A stretch of DNA of 64,000 bases from Chinchilla lanigera (GCF_000276665.1 NW_004955465.1:4972136-5036135), one strand, 5' to 3'. Shown: positions 1 to 10,739, counted from the first letter of the stretch. Numbers and translations are program-made. The notes: a model not told the origin generated them from the sequence alone.

Positions 1-225
1 TTTCTTGTTTTCTTTCACATATTAATTTCTAACTTAATTTCACTGTGGTCAAAGAATATACTTTGAATATCTTAAAGCCTTTGAAATGTGCTGAGGTCTA
101 CTTTATGATCCAGCCTGTGGTCAGTTCTGGAAAATGTTCCGTGTGAGCTCTGCTGTCATTGGATGAATGTTCTGATGTAGATTAGATCAGATGGTTAATT
201 GTGTTTGTGGAGGACATAGTCATCA
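1..225 (-). mobile_element. L1 ORF2 fragment, antisense
   Basis: The plus strand reads like the antisense of a mammalian L1 ORF2 linker region: a phrase meaning 'duty to describe a vessel' does not occur, but the diagnostic order does, namely a T-rich lead-in, 'actgtggtcaaagaatat', 'tatgatccagcctgtggtc', then 'gaaaatgttccgtgtgagc'. The element therefore runs on the minus strand and is cut by the window edge. Reading frames are broken. The family call is from remembered consensus; the exact L1 subfamily is unknown. Confidence 0.55.
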
Positions 226-760
226 TCTTTGCTCCGGATAATCAAACCCTTATGTAATTCCATTCCCTTGAACGTGAGAGAGTCCTATGACTTGCTTCTT
301 ACCAATGGAACATGATTATGATATGTGAGATTGTACCACATGTCCATGCTAGTGGACTTTCTCTCAAAGGTTTTGATGAAGGAAGTAGCCTCTTTGGGGG
401 AGCTCAAGTGACAAGAAACTGGCTAACAATCAGCTATAAACATGGTGGCCACAAACCATCAGGTGTCAAAAAACTGGAGCCCTTGTTCCAGTGCCTGCAA
501 GGAACAGAATTATGCCAAGAAATGTAGCACCTCTTGCAAGTGGATCCTTCTGCAGCTAAGACTTAAGGTGAGACTGTGTTCTATTCTACACATGGATTGC
601 ATCTTTCACATGACACCCTGAGCCAGAAAGGTCTGGCCAACCAGTATCAGGATGCTTAGCAGGCAGACACGATGGGATAGTAAACTGTGTAGGAAGCAAT
701 TACATCTATATCACTTAGTTATTCAGTAATAAAGAGCTAGTAGAGTGTCATTTTCAACTT
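226..760 (+). mobile_element. Possible old MaLR/MLT1-type LTR
   Basis: The segment resembles the middle and 3' part of an old MaLR LTR: phrases such as 'gacaagaaactggctaaca', 'gtggatccttctgcagc' and 'catgacaccctgagccaga' occur in the expected order, and 'aataaag' follows near 730. No target-site duplication or clean ends could be found, so limits are approximate. The short ORF inside it is not a gene. Confidence 0.35.
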
Positions 761-2170
761 TTATATTTACACTAACATTTGATGCCCTTATTTTATTGAA
801 TATAGTGAAAGGAATGTCAAACAACTCTCATCTTTTTGTACATTTCTCTCTTACTACATATGAGACTATACCTTTTTGATTTTATATATGTAAAAATTAT
901 GCTTTTGATTGCATAAATATTTAGATATTTTAGATCCTCTATGGTTTCATGCTTCTATCATTATAAAAGATCATCATCTCTGGTGATACTTTTGAAAGCT
1001 GTTAATATTTTTTTCTCCATTTTGTTTTTGCCTATCTTCTAACCATAAGTTTAGTTGTGATTTTTCTATTAATGCATCTGTTTGAGCTTCACAGACTACC
1101 TTGGTTTCATAGACTGATGTCTTTTACCACCTTTGGAATTTTTATTCATTATTCACTAAATTTTTGCTTCTACCTCATTTGTCTTTTTCTACTCTACATG
1201 TATGTTATCTGTCCTACCCCACATGAACTTTTTATGAACTTTTATTTTTATAAATTTTAAAATTTTTCTCTTTCTGTTTCAGTTTGAATTTTTGTTGACC
1301 TAACTTCCAGTTCCCTACATTTTGTCTTTCAATGTATGTAACTACCTGTTGAAACCCACATAATTCATTCATAATTGAATCTACTCAACAGAAAATTTGT
1401 GTATAACTAGTCTGGGATACCCATGTCTTATTATAGCTCTAGAAATACCAACTGAAAACAAAACAAAGCCATGACAAGTGTCTCTACTTTCACACTGTTT
1501 ACATCTTCATGTAGGGAAACAGAAAATTTTTTTAAAAAAATAATCAATCACTTCTATATAATATGCTAGAATGTGATACAGACTATCAGGAAAATCAGTG
1601 CAGTTTTGTAGTAAGAAGGAGTATTACAATCTTAAAGAAGGTGGAATTAAATTGAGTGAATGGTAACTGAATTTGTGGCATTTGACTCAAAACTTAGCAG
1701 AAGCAAAAAATTTAACCACATGCATTTCTCGTGAAATGTCACTCTGGCTGTCTATAGAGCTGCAGTCATTCCGGCACAGTGAAAGAATATTAAGGATTAC
1801 TACCTCTTTCTACATTGTTGATTTTAGTATATGTGCTGCTGAAGCAAGCACATCCCATTGTTTGTCAAGCAAGATGAAGTCACAAAGAAAACTGTCAAGG
1901 ATAGCAGTAAAGTAGGAGCATGGTAAGGATAGATTTTGAGGGATGTTCCAGATCTTGATAAAAACGTTGCTTTTCATTTCAGGAAGTTAGAAAGCCCTTG
2001 AAGAATTTTAGGCAGATGTGTAGTTTAGCACAGTTATCTTGAGTACTGAGCTGCGAATAGTTCTAGACTAGCAAAATGGGAAGTAGCAGCTCCATTTAGG
2101 GCACTCAGTAAATAATTCCTCTGTGTGTCATGGTATTTTGGACAAAAGTGATAGTTTTTAAGTTTTGTGG
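761..2170. other. AT-rich stretch without a supported gene
   Basis: About 1.4 kb of T-rich then mixed sequence. The part at roughly 900-1260 has the T-rich, codon-like texture of antisense L1, but I could not anchor it to a consensus. ORFs of 67 and 80 codons are present and have no recognisable motifs. Nothing else is supported. Confidence 0.3.
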
Positions 2171-2179
2171 GGGTCTTTA

Positions 2180-2309
2180 TAAATCTGATAAAAAATACAG
2201 TCACACTTGCTGCAGAGTGGCACTCAGTGGAAAGAAAGGCTCATACAAACACTACGGTGTGTCCTCATCTACCTTATGCACTGGATCTGGCACCATGTGA
2301 CTTCTGGCT
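2180..2309 (+). pseudogene. Mariner transposase relic, upstream part
   Basis: The translated plus strand contains HLPYALDLAPCDFWL, which matches the mariner-family transposase catalytic block around the conserved 'PYSPDLAPCDF' motif that carries the last catalytic Asp region. The frame degrades on both sides and no terminal inverted repeat was found. The relic is interrupted at 2310 by an LTR and resumes at 2674, where the next transposase residues continue. Mariners of this kind are cut-and-paste DNA transposons and this copy is dead. Confidence 0.65.
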
Positions 2310-2668
2310 TGTTGTAGTTTGTGTCTGTGTGTCTCCCCAAAGCTTCATGCGGTCATGGGGCAGGCTTTTAAAGTTTGATTGATTCTGGGTGTGAGAGCTG
2401 CACCCACCCTGTGGTGGATAGTTTGCATATGTAAGGGAGAGCAAGAGGCTGCCTGCAGCCATTCCTCCCCCATTTCCTCCCTTGTGTGTGCTTGTTGCTT
2501 AGCTGTGTCTGCCGCCATGAGCTGTAACCCTCTGCCATGTGCCACTCTGCCTTGTAATCTGCCAAGTATGGACTGAAACCTCCACAAATAAGAGAAATAA
2601 ACTTTTCCTTCCTTAATTTTGGGCATCAGGTATTTTGTCCCAGCAACAAGAGAAAAGTAACCAAGACA
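2310..2668 (+). mobile_element. Solo LTR (MaLR/ERVL type) with 5-bp TSD
   Basis: A 359-bp element begins TGTTGTAG and ends AAGACA, so it has the canonical TG...CA ends. It is bounded by the direct repeat tggct at 2305-2309 and 2669-2673. A polyadenylation signal AATAAA lies at 2596-2601, followed by the tail typical of rodent MaLR LTRs ('caggtattttgtcccagcaa'). It sits inside the mariner relic, so it is the younger insertion. No internal retroviral sequence is attached, which is consistent with a solo LTR left by recombination. Confidence 0.75.
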
Positions 2669-2673
2669 TGGCT

Positions 2674-2900
2674 CTTCCCCAAACTCTAAATGACCATGAA
2701 AGGTAAAAATTATGAGTCTGTTAAGGACATTGCGATAACAAGGACAACACAACTAAAGACATCAGAGAAAGAGGTCTTCCAGAGCTGCTTCAGGAAGTGG
2801 TGAGAAACAGGGAATAATTGTGTTCAAAGAGAAGGGAAATATTTTGAGTGGGATCAATGGCCATATCTCTCACTGTAGAAATTTTCAATTTAAATATTCA
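2674..2900 (+). pseudogene. Mariner transposase relic, downstream part
   Basis: Immediately after the LTR and its TSD, the coding sense of the mariner C-terminal region resumes with residues resembling KLK..MKGK and an 'F..CF..W' block, then 'GKYFEWD'-like residues, as in the C-terminus of vertebrate mariner transposases. It continues the relic at 2180-2309. The similar relic at 50815-51110 shares the same blocks. The 3' limit is approximate and no inverted terminal repeat was identified. Confidence 0.6.
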
Positions 2901-3650
2901 CATATAACAAATTTTGATCACATCTTTATTTTAATTTTTGCTTTAAATTATGTGCTGTCCTTATACTTATCTCACATTTCACTTCACATTTGCCAGTGTA
3001 ATTTTTTCCCTACCACTGATAATTCAACACAGTCAGTTTCACTTTTTAGCAAGTCTTTTTGTACATCTTTTTTCTCATTTTTATTTTGACAAAACAAAAT
3101 AAAAATTGCACTTAGGCTGTCTCTAAGAACAAAGACTTATTTTAGAGGTAGATGTGGCAATGACAGAGATAGGGATTTCAGTAACAACCCTCTAACGGTA
3201 GCTCAGAGGTTCTGGAATAAAATTCAGGCACTGGAATCCGGGGTGACAATAAGAATCAGGTCATCATGTTTAATCCTCACTTGCCTATTTCATTGCTCAT
3301 CTTTTTGAACGGCTTACCACTTACGTGACTAAGCCACTCTCTTCAGTCTTTAATTCCTTTCATCTTCTCAGTTCTCTTTCCAACTGAATGTAGACAGAGA
3401 CTCTGAGGTTCACAGTTCCAACTTGTGGCAAGGAATGAGGTACTATGATCCTTACTCTCTCTTTCTGGATAGGATTTCCACACAATCGATTTCCCCAGTT
3501 TCTACCTGGCAGAGCACAGCTCTGTTGTGCTGATGAATACCCAGGATTCCCCGCTCTACCGGAAGGGCAGGGATGGAGTCTTGCCATCCCTCCTCATTGC
3601 GACGTCTGTGGCCATAACTTTTATCAGGGATTTGTAGACAAAATTCCATC
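2901..3650. other. Unique sequence, nothing recognised
   Basis: T-rich sequence up to about 3100, then ordinary mixed-composition DNA. Overlapping ORFs of 73-93 codons on both strands around 3360-3733 have no recognisable domain; the minus-strand one merely reads through the tRNA fragment described next. Confidence 0.4.
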
Positions 3651-3667
3651 TGGAATGAGGATTTGAA

Positions 3668-3703
3668 AGCAGCTATGCTAACCACTATACCACCAACGCC
3701 TCT
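3668..3703 (-). pseudogene. Retroposed 5' half of tRNA-Gly with TSDs
   Basis: On the minus strand, starting at 3699, the sequence follows the 5' half of tRNA-Gly(TCC): 'gcgttggtggtatagtgg' then 'ttagcatagctgc'. It has about two differences from the remembered mammalian tRNA and stops in the anticodon loop. The 3' half is absent and there is no poly(A) tail. The fragment is bounded by 17-bp direct repeats at 3651-3667 and 3704-3720 with one mismatch. On the minus strand the upstream junction reads TTC/AAAA, close to the preferred L1 endonuclease site. This fits a 'tailless' retropseudogene made by L1 machinery from a truncated tRNA. It is not a functional tRNA gene. Confidence 0.8.
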
Positions 3704-3720
3704 TGGAATGAGGTTTTGAA

Positions 3721-4449
3721 GCATAGCAGGCATGATATTGATTGGCCAAGTTTCCAGTTCACACTCCTCTCAATTGCATTTCTGGTTTTCCTTTTATCTA
3801 TAGTTTTTCTTTGTAGAATTTACGATCTCTGAATCTGCACAGCTCTTCTGCTCCTCTGTTTTCTTAGAGAGTGAGGTCTTTGAAAACTTTTCCGTGTAGA
3901 GGTATGAAGGTCCTGATTCACAGATGCAATTCTATGTCTGGCAAACTTGGAAGACAAATTCTAATGATATGTGCTTTTCTTGTCAGTGCCAGCTCTGCAT
4001 TTAAGACTTAAGACCCTGAACCTAACTTAAAGATGCCCCTTCCCTCCCTGCTTTGCCTGCTTGGGGAAATCTGTCCCAGATAATTTGAGAGGTTTTCCCC
4101 AGAAGTTTTCATTGCTTTGCTTATCTTCTTAATTATGACGATAGTAGATGCTCTGGCAATACATAAGCATATGAGCTTTCATTGCATTTCCTTTACTGGA
4201 TTTTTGCTATAGTTTGACTTTCATATGCCTCCAAGGGTGTACAAAGCTTTTATTTTGCTAAACATTGGACTTCCACATATTTCAGTGGATATTTGGAAAA
4301 GACAACTTGTCACTGTCATGATAGATCAAAAGTCCTCTTGATGAATTTTTTCTGATTGACTTTGTAATATTATTGCATTTACTTGTGGGAATAAAGTATT
4401 ATTTTTCCAGTGTTACAATATCCTCATATTATTTTACTTTTTCACTTTT
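3721..4449. other. Unique sequence, nothing recognised
   Basis: Mixed-composition DNA without a supported repeat, exon or RNA. No ORF longer than about 90 codons. Confidence 0.4.
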
Positions 4450-4540
4450 TATTTTTATTTTTTGCAGATACTGGGAATTGAATTCAGGATGCCGCACTTG
4501 CCAGGGAAGTGCAGCACCATTGAGCTATATCTCTGGCTCC
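4450..4540 (-). mobile_element. ID-like tRNA SINE, minus strand, diverged
   Basis: The plus strand shows a T-rich tail, then 'actgggaattgaattcagga', 'gcacttgccagg' and 'gagctatatctctggctcc', the antisense of the tRNA-derived ID SINE body with box B and box A relics. It is more diverged than the SINEs at 45100 or 50255, so it is older. Confidence 0.75.
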
Positions 4541-5099
4541 TACTTTTTTATTTCTGATCTATATCATCCCTCCATTCAATTTCTTAGCCAAAATATTCAC
4601 AATCCTGAACTTCTTCCTGATTATATTATGCATTCAATGAAATCCAACATCTAAACACTTTTCTAATTTCTTCCTCTTTTGCTTATTCAGTGTTATTGTT
4701 TGATTCAAGCCTATGATTTCTTTACTGCTTAAATAAAGTTTCCCATCCTTAACTCTACCTATCTTGAGTTAATCTCTGTAAATGACCCAATTCTAGTGAG
4801 TTTACTTCTTTCAGTGTGATTCCAGTTACCCAAAATATTATGCTTCGATTTTCAACATGATCCTAAGAGGAATTTATCTTGTACCTTTACCTTTCTTTGT
4901 ATCCATTTATTTTTCGGTGGTAAGCATGGAAATCAGGGCCACATGCATACCCAGCAAGAAATCACCTCTAAGGTACACTTCTACACCACCAGTCCTTTAT
5001 TTCTCTTCTTAGTACTCAGGGATGAACTCCTTAATTTCCAGACAAACATTACATTTTGTCATCCTTCTTGGTGAGACTCTGGTAAGTTTGTCCTCATCA
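4541..5099. other. Unique sequence with a possible old SINE trace
   Basis: T-rich mixed DNA. At 4910-4995 a pattern 'ggtggtaagcatggaaatcagggcc...ctacaccaccagtcc' could be a badly eroded antisense SINE; I do not call it separately. Confidence 0.3.
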
Positions 5100-5350
5100 C
5101 TCAAATCAGATTAAAAGCACTTTCTGTCACTGCAGTCAAAAAATTATAATCACTGTTTCCCTGTGTGTTGCTTTAGCATTCTGTGCATGCATATCAGAGT
5201 AAATCTTAAGGGGTTCTTGTTCTTTTCCATTTATTTCAACATTATTTTTCTCCTCCAGACTTTGACATTCTTGAAGGCAAGACGAGGGTCTTATTCTTTG
5301 TGCCACCAGTAATTAATATATTCCTTGAAATATTGTAGAAAGAAAATACT
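5100..5350 (+). mobile_element. Possible L2 LINE 3' end
   Basis: The phrase 'cttgaaggcaagacgagggtcttattctttgt' (split here across the known L2 order 'ttgagggcaggga..tgtcttatt') is followed by a region resembling the eroded L2 3' tail. L2 is an ancient mammalian LINE, so low identity is expected. Confidence 0.35.
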
Positions 5351-7113
5351 TTCAATGGATAAAAATATAAATGATCAGATGCTTCTGGGTCTCCATAAGT
5401 CCATCATTGCTTGAGCAAAAATGCCCAGAGTATATCCTTCAGGTAGTGGGAAAACAAATTTATTCTCCTTTATAAAGAAAAAATGAAATTTTGTGGAGAA
5501 TATTAAGTATCCTATTCCACCGAGGTATTTATGAGGTTTCTGAATTGAGTTGAAATTCCTCCCTCAACATAAATCCTAGATACAAGTCAAGTGTTCTCAG
5601 AGGACTGATACTAGAAAAAGAAACAAAAAAGCAAACCAAACATTAGGTTTTAGTCTAAGAATTTGAGTGCTTTTTTAAACCCACCAATATAATCAGATTT
5701 ATATTTATTTTTACAGAAATGTTTGCTCAGCTAATGCATTCCTAATCAAATAATGGGTGTTCCATGATGGAAATTTCAAATAAAGTTCTTAAGGCTGTCA
5801 AAAGTAAATAAGCTAACCCGAATTATATTTCTTTGTTTCCCAGTGGGCCTCATGAACGTTGGAGGGGACATGGTATACTTAGCGGACACACAGAAACTCA
5901 AATGCAGGTACAGTCAACACTGTATCCTCCAACCCTCACTCCAAAACAATGATTTCACAGTTACCTTCTGATGACAGACAGGAGATACATCTATTTTTAA
6001 AGCAACAAACATCTCATGATAGTTTCAATTGTTCTCATTATGTGTTTTATTTTTAGCGAACTCCACACCACCTCATAAAAAAACCCCTTAATATTACTGA
6101 CTAATCTAATTTATATACATTAAAAATAAAGTGCATTGTTTAGCCCTTCATTATGCTTGTGTCTTTAAGGATAATTACACGAATTTTATTGCATTAGTAT
6201 AAATAAAGATAGATTATTTTTAAGTAGAATTATAGTGCACAAAATACACATTGTATACTGTAAGGGTAAATTTAGATTTTCTTTTTGAAGCTGATTTTGC
6301 ATTCCTTTGTTTCCAAAAGCCTTTGGTATAATTCATTCAGTCCTTGTGGTTTCTCTGCTGAACATAAGTTCTTCAACTATAGGTTTTGTGATGCAGGGTT
6401 TATAAAGAACTTACAAAAGCAGCATTTTGGATACCCGAGACTACAGTTTATGACTATGATTGCGTGTTCTAAATACAAAACATATTCATGAAAAATTTCA
6501 CCAATTTACTTTCAGTTTTTGTGGCTCATTAGGCCTTAATAAATAAGCTGGGTTTTATGAGACATCATTTGGCAAGATGTGATTAAAATAGATCGGAAGG
6601 CAATGGAATGAAATGGCAAAAGTTCAGATGGTCTGTGTTTATTCTTGTTTGAAATATCACTCAATGGTGGCGTCAGAACAGTGGGCTACAAGTTCGATTT
6701 TCTGAATTTAAAAATGCACTTTCTGTGAGGAAGATTTGGTTCACTCAATGTGATACAATGTTGGTCAGATGAGATTGCTGTCCTCTGAGCTCATGAACCA
6801 TGAGGACAATTGACCACAGAAGCAAAAACCTAATAAAGCATGTCACAGTGCCTAGCACAGAATGTGCAACTGACCTCAGATTACTTTTTCACCCCATCTA
6901 AAGCAGGAAACAAGCAAAAGAGGCCACATAACACTTGAACCAATCAACTTTTATTATTTAAAAAGTTAAATTATAAGAACAGAAAAAAAGTTATCTAAAG
7001 ACCATTCTTATGCTTATTAATTTTCACCTTCATGGACAGGTACGCTAAGAAAATGAGTTTCTTGGAGCGTCCCTGCTGACTCTCAGAAAACTCCAGTTTT
7101 AAAATGTTTGCAT
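5351..7113. other. Unique AT-rich sequence, nothing recognised
   Basis: About 1.75 kb of single-copy-looking DNA. No repeat family, splice-site cluster, RNA gene or ORF over about 70 codons is supported. Confidence 0.4.
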
Positions 7114-7233
7114 TTGTGTTTGGTTTGAAAAAGGATCTTGCTCTGTGTTCCAGACTGGCCTTGAACTCACTATGTAGCTCAGGCTGTCCTCCATCTCAAA
7201 ATTTTTCTGCCTCAACCTCCCCACTGCTGGGTT
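7114..7233 (-). mobile_element. B1 SINE (7SL-derived), minus strand, 5' truncated
   Basis: Reverse complement reads 'cagcagtggggaggttgag', 'gcctgagctacatagtgag', 'gttcaaggccagtctgg', then 'agcaagatcc', the B1 body. It includes the internal ~29-bp duplication found in rodent B1 (two successive 'cag..ctgg.ctaca.ag.gag' blocks). The 5' end of the element is missing. Confidence 0.75.
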
Positions 7234-7392
7234 AAAAGAGTTCATGAACCATGAGCTAGAAAAATAATTCTCACATAGCAATAATAAAAACAAGGATGGC
7301 GTCTACCTTCAAGCAGTACTTCTCATGATGCATTTGCTAGCCAAACACCGTTTTATGTCATCTTTACATGAGGTATTACTGACAGCCCTGCC

Positions 7393-7495
7393 CCTTTTGA
7401 TTTGTCTTTTGGGGCTAGTAAGAGTATTGAGGCCTGGAGGGGCAGCCCCTTGTCCAAGCCACAGTTCTAGAAAGTGCATGAGTAGAAAGCAAAAA
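7393..7495 (+). mobile_element. Possible MIR SINE fragment
   Basis: The order 'gaggcctggaggggcagccc', 'ttgtccaagccacag', 'ttctagaaagtgcatgag' resembles the MIR core ('gaggcacagagaggttaagt..ttgcccaaggtcacacagctagtaagtgg') in the plus orientation. It is followed by a short A-run. The second copy at 13788 carries a longer A-run and several substitutions here. Confidence 0.35.
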
Positions 7496-7583
7496 AAAAA
7501 TATACAAAATACAACATAATGCGTACAATGTTGTTTTTTTAAGTGGTGGACATGAAATGTGAGCTGAGTGCAGAGTGACTTCT

Positions 7584-7930
7584 TTCATATACAAAAGACA
7601 CAGCAGCCAGAGGACTGGAACGGACAGGAATCACTGGCAGCAGCTGGGAGCCCCACGGATGTATCAGGAAGGCCAGCTCAGGACCGATGACGTGCACTGG
7701 GGCACCATCTCCACTGCGGCTGCGCTGCCTTGCGCCCAGGGATGGTTCTCAGTACCGCTTCACCTTTTGTCCAAGACCTTACATTCAGCGCCAGGGTAGG
7801 AGCATTCACTCGGCCGTGTCTTAGCCAAGTGCTCACCTCATGGATCTCAGAAGGTGGGACAGAGGAGATCTGCTCCCTGCCGGGCTTCCGCCTACCAAGT
7901 TCCACGAATAATATACTGCCAGCAGAATTT
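7584..7930. other. CpG-rich patch (first copy)
   Basis: About fifteen CpG dinucleotides fall in roughly 330 bases, for example in 'gaccgatgacgtgc', 'ctgcggctgcgctgc' and 'gggcttccgcc', while flanking DNA has almost none. On the minus strand a good 5' splice-site match 'catgag|gtgagc' lies near 7838. Overlapping ORFs of 74-99 codons here have no known domain. It could be a young insertion, part of a transcript, or a small regulatory CpG cluster; I cannot decide. It is duplicated at 13993-14339. Confidence 0.45.
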
Positions 7931-8149
7931 CTGAGTATAGGAAAGCTTCAAATCCTACTTTTGCAATTGCTCGATCGTAGGATCTTGGTCTCTATTCCTC
8001 CTCTTTTGCACCTTGAAGTAAACTTGTAGCTAGTTCATCTTCTTATATCCTCACCCCATCTACCCATTCACAAGTAAGCAGCCAGAGGACTCTTCACCAT
8101 GTGTTGGATTATATTTACCTCTTTCATCCACATCCTCTGATGGTTTCTC

Positions 8150-8523
8150 TTTTTTTTCCCCTAAAGTTTTATTAGTCCATGTTTGCAATATGTGATAATT
8201 CAGCTTCTCCCAGGGAGATGGCACATGCACATAACACATCTTAATTGTTTTCACTCCCCTCAACTCTTAGTCCCGGTCCCCTCTGTGAAATATTTCAATT
8301 TGTTTTGAGCAAAGCCTTAATTTGATTTTCAAAGATGGGTGCAAACAAGGAGGGGTGGTGGGGAAGTCAGGGCCAACCAAGATTAAGCACCCGTTCTTAC
8401 CCCTAGAGGTAGATTTTCTCTTCAGTTCTCATTGCCCCCAATAAGTTCCAGGGGGGTGATGTGGAGGCACTTTTTCTAAGTTATTTTGTTAAAGCAACGG
8501 AAATCTGACTGAACACCCCAGTC
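8150..8523 (-). other. Apparent 3' UTR with poly(A) signal (first copy)
   Basis: On the minus strand, downstream of the stop at 8524-8526, about 370 bases of unstructured sequence end in AATAAA (complement of 8168-8173) about 10 bases before an A8 run (8150-8157). This is the layout of an mRNA 3' end. An A-run directly at the cleavage position favours a retrocopy, but A8 is short and no convincing target-site duplication was seen. Duplicated at 14559-14932. Confidence 0.5.
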
Positions 8524-8679
8524 TCAGATATTGTTATAACCGTAGTAGCAGATCGAGATGCTATCCAATTCACGGACAGACACATTCTCATAAGGTTCCA
8601 GAGCAAGAGCCACCCAACTGAAGTCCATCCGGGTCAAGATTTCAGCGCAGATAATGATACCCTTCTCTTTCCGATTTTC
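8524..8679 (-). pseudogene. Candidate terminal exon or 5'-truncated retrocopy (first copy)
   Basis: A 51-codon open segment on the minus strand begins ENRKEKG at 8679, includes CAEILTRMDFSWVALALEPY, and ends YYGYNNI before a TGA at 8524-8526. It is preceded directly by 'ggtttctag', a possible 3' splice site, and by in-frame stops upstream, so coding similarity starts abruptly at 8679. It is followed by a UTR-like stretch with a poly(A) signal. I do not recognise the protein. Either this is the last exon of a minus-strand gene whose other exons lie elsewhere, or a retrocopy truncated at its 5' end. The amino-acid composition is protein-like and it holds several CpGs. It is shorter than the usual ORF cut-off. 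Duplicated at 14933-15088. Confidence 0.45.
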
Positions 8680-8929
8680 CTAGAAACCAGTTCTTCTCTA
8701 GCTAACACTCTTGGAATCATACGGTAAGACTTTTGACTATAGCTAACAAAGTCAAAGAATTTTAGAGACACAAAATTACCTAGCTATTGAAGAACATGAA
8801 GGTGCCATTTTCTCAGATCTGATACCTTACAGAATAAGTGCTAGCAGGTAGCACCAGGTCTATGGCACCAACTGTGTATCCTGCTATTTGATTCAATTGT
8901 AATATTAACCAGAGTCGGTGGGGAACCCT

Positions 8930-9640
8930 CGAATGAGGAACTGAGTCTCACAAGACAGTCCCCATTTCAGATGTCAGCCACAGGTCGCAAGTTTTTCTAA
9001 ATCACCCACATGTCAGCCTTACTTGTCTACCAATTTGGGGGTTCTTACAACACCTCCTTCAGGTGAGATAATTTGCTACAGTGATCCACAGAACTTACTG
9101 AAAGCACTGTATTTTCCATTACAGTTTTATAATAAAGGATGTGGCTCATGCATAGCCGTGTGGAAAAGACATTTAAATCAAGACCCAGATGGGTCTCAAA
9201 CACAGGAAATTCTGCTCCTGTGTAGTGTATCACCCTCTCAGACAGTCCCTAGGGTCATTGACCAGGGAGCTTTCCAGGCCTTATGGTTCAGAGTTGTAAT
9301 GTGAGGTTTCATTACTTAGGCACTATTGATTAAATCACCAGCCACTGGTTGAACTGAATCTCCAGCTCCTTCTTCTACGTAGAGGTCTGAAATTGAGACT
9401 AAACCTTCTGATCCTTGAAGGAAGTGAACAGTCTTTCTGGCTTGGTCAGCTCCTCTTTTGGTACTACCAAAGCACTGACATGAGTCACCTCAGTAGTACA
9501 AACTCTTGTGTGATTGAAAAGGGCTCATTAGGAAAAGCAAGAGATTTCTATTATTCAGAAATTCCAGTGGTTTTTGAAGCTGTACTTCAGGAGTTGGGGA
9601 AAAGACCAAGCATATTCCTTATTATATAGCTGATGATTAA
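8930..9640. mobile_element. ERV-type LTR, MER21/MLT2-like (first copy)
   Basis: A long stretch follows the remembered order of an old ERVL/MER21-type LTR: 'ccccatttcagatgtcagcc', 'ggcactattgattaaatca', 'gtgattgaaaagggctcatt', 'gaaattccagtggtttt', 'aaagaccaagcatattcctt'. Limits are approximate and no TSD was found. Any ORF in it is incidental. Repeated at 15339-16049. Confidence 0.55.
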
Positions 9641-10302
9641 TAAAATATTGTTACTACCTGCCAGAATAGAATCCTTGTTTCAAGAGAAACAGAATAGCAA
9701 GAATAAGAAAATCAGAAATATGCAATGTTAGGGCAGTGAGGAGAAGTGGGTGTACATCAGTATAGCAAAAGATAGAGGCAAGTAGGAAAATTATATAACA
9801 ATAACTATCAAAAAGAAAACCACACAATACTTCATTCAGATACATTCTTGCTCATGGGCAAATAAAACCAAGCAATTGTTATTCTACCATATTAACAACA
9901 TATCTGGATTTGTAGTAGAAACCTCATTGAGATTAGTCATTTCAGTGTGAATACTTACTGTATACGGCCTGGAAGAAAAATTTAATTTTAAAACAGCATG
10001 AATTTAGGTTCTCTGAAGTTTTTTCTTGGGTAAGAACAGCTGTTCGTATATATTTGCCTACTCTCCTAATTTCTCTTGCCACTATCCCAGAGAAATTTTC
10101 TCAGCAAATTCAATCAAAATTATATTACTGAGAAATTCACCAATCCTCATTTTACTATTTGCAAGTCACAGTTAAGCAATGTTAATATTTCTCTATCTGT
10201 GGCCATATGATTTCAAGTACTAGATGACATTGGAAATTGGGGAGCAGATCATGTGACTAACCAAATGGCTGGAATCATGTTTGTGGAAATGATGCTAACC
10301 TC

Positions 10303-10401
10303 TTTTTTTGTTTTGTTTTGTGTTTGTTTTGGTACCAAGATTCAAACTCACAACGTTGTACTTGCTAAGTAGGCACTGCACCTGCTGAGCTATATCGCAG
10401 T
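10303..10401 (-). mobile_element. ID-like tRNA SINE, minus strand, with TSD (first copy)
   Basis: A T-rich tail is followed by 'ggtaccaagattcaaactca', 'cttgctaagtaggcactgc' and 'gctgagctatatcgcagtg', the antisense ID-like body. Flanking repeats gatgctaacctc (10291-10302) and gaagctaacctc (10402-10413) form a 12-bp TSD with one mismatch. The same insertion is shown again at 16712-16810. Confidence 0.8.
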
Positions 10402-10739
10402 GAAGCTAACCTCCTAACTTGAAGGGATGCTTAATTTTCTCATTTGTCATATAAACAGATTAGCCTAGGTTCAAGATTTAAAACTTTATATTCTATTCCT
10501 AATGACTTCAAGTATAGAAAAGAAATCTGACCTACAAACACCCATATACACACTAGTCACACAAACTTTCTTTACATCCATTGGCAGTACTTCAGATAAC
10601 GAGAAACTAAAAACATTAATCCCCCAAATCCCTTAAATATGTATTTTCCAATTTTTATGGCTTGATATAAATATACCTTAACATAAGTACAAATACAAAA
10701 CCTAACTTTACTAATGGATCAGATATCAAATCTCATCCT

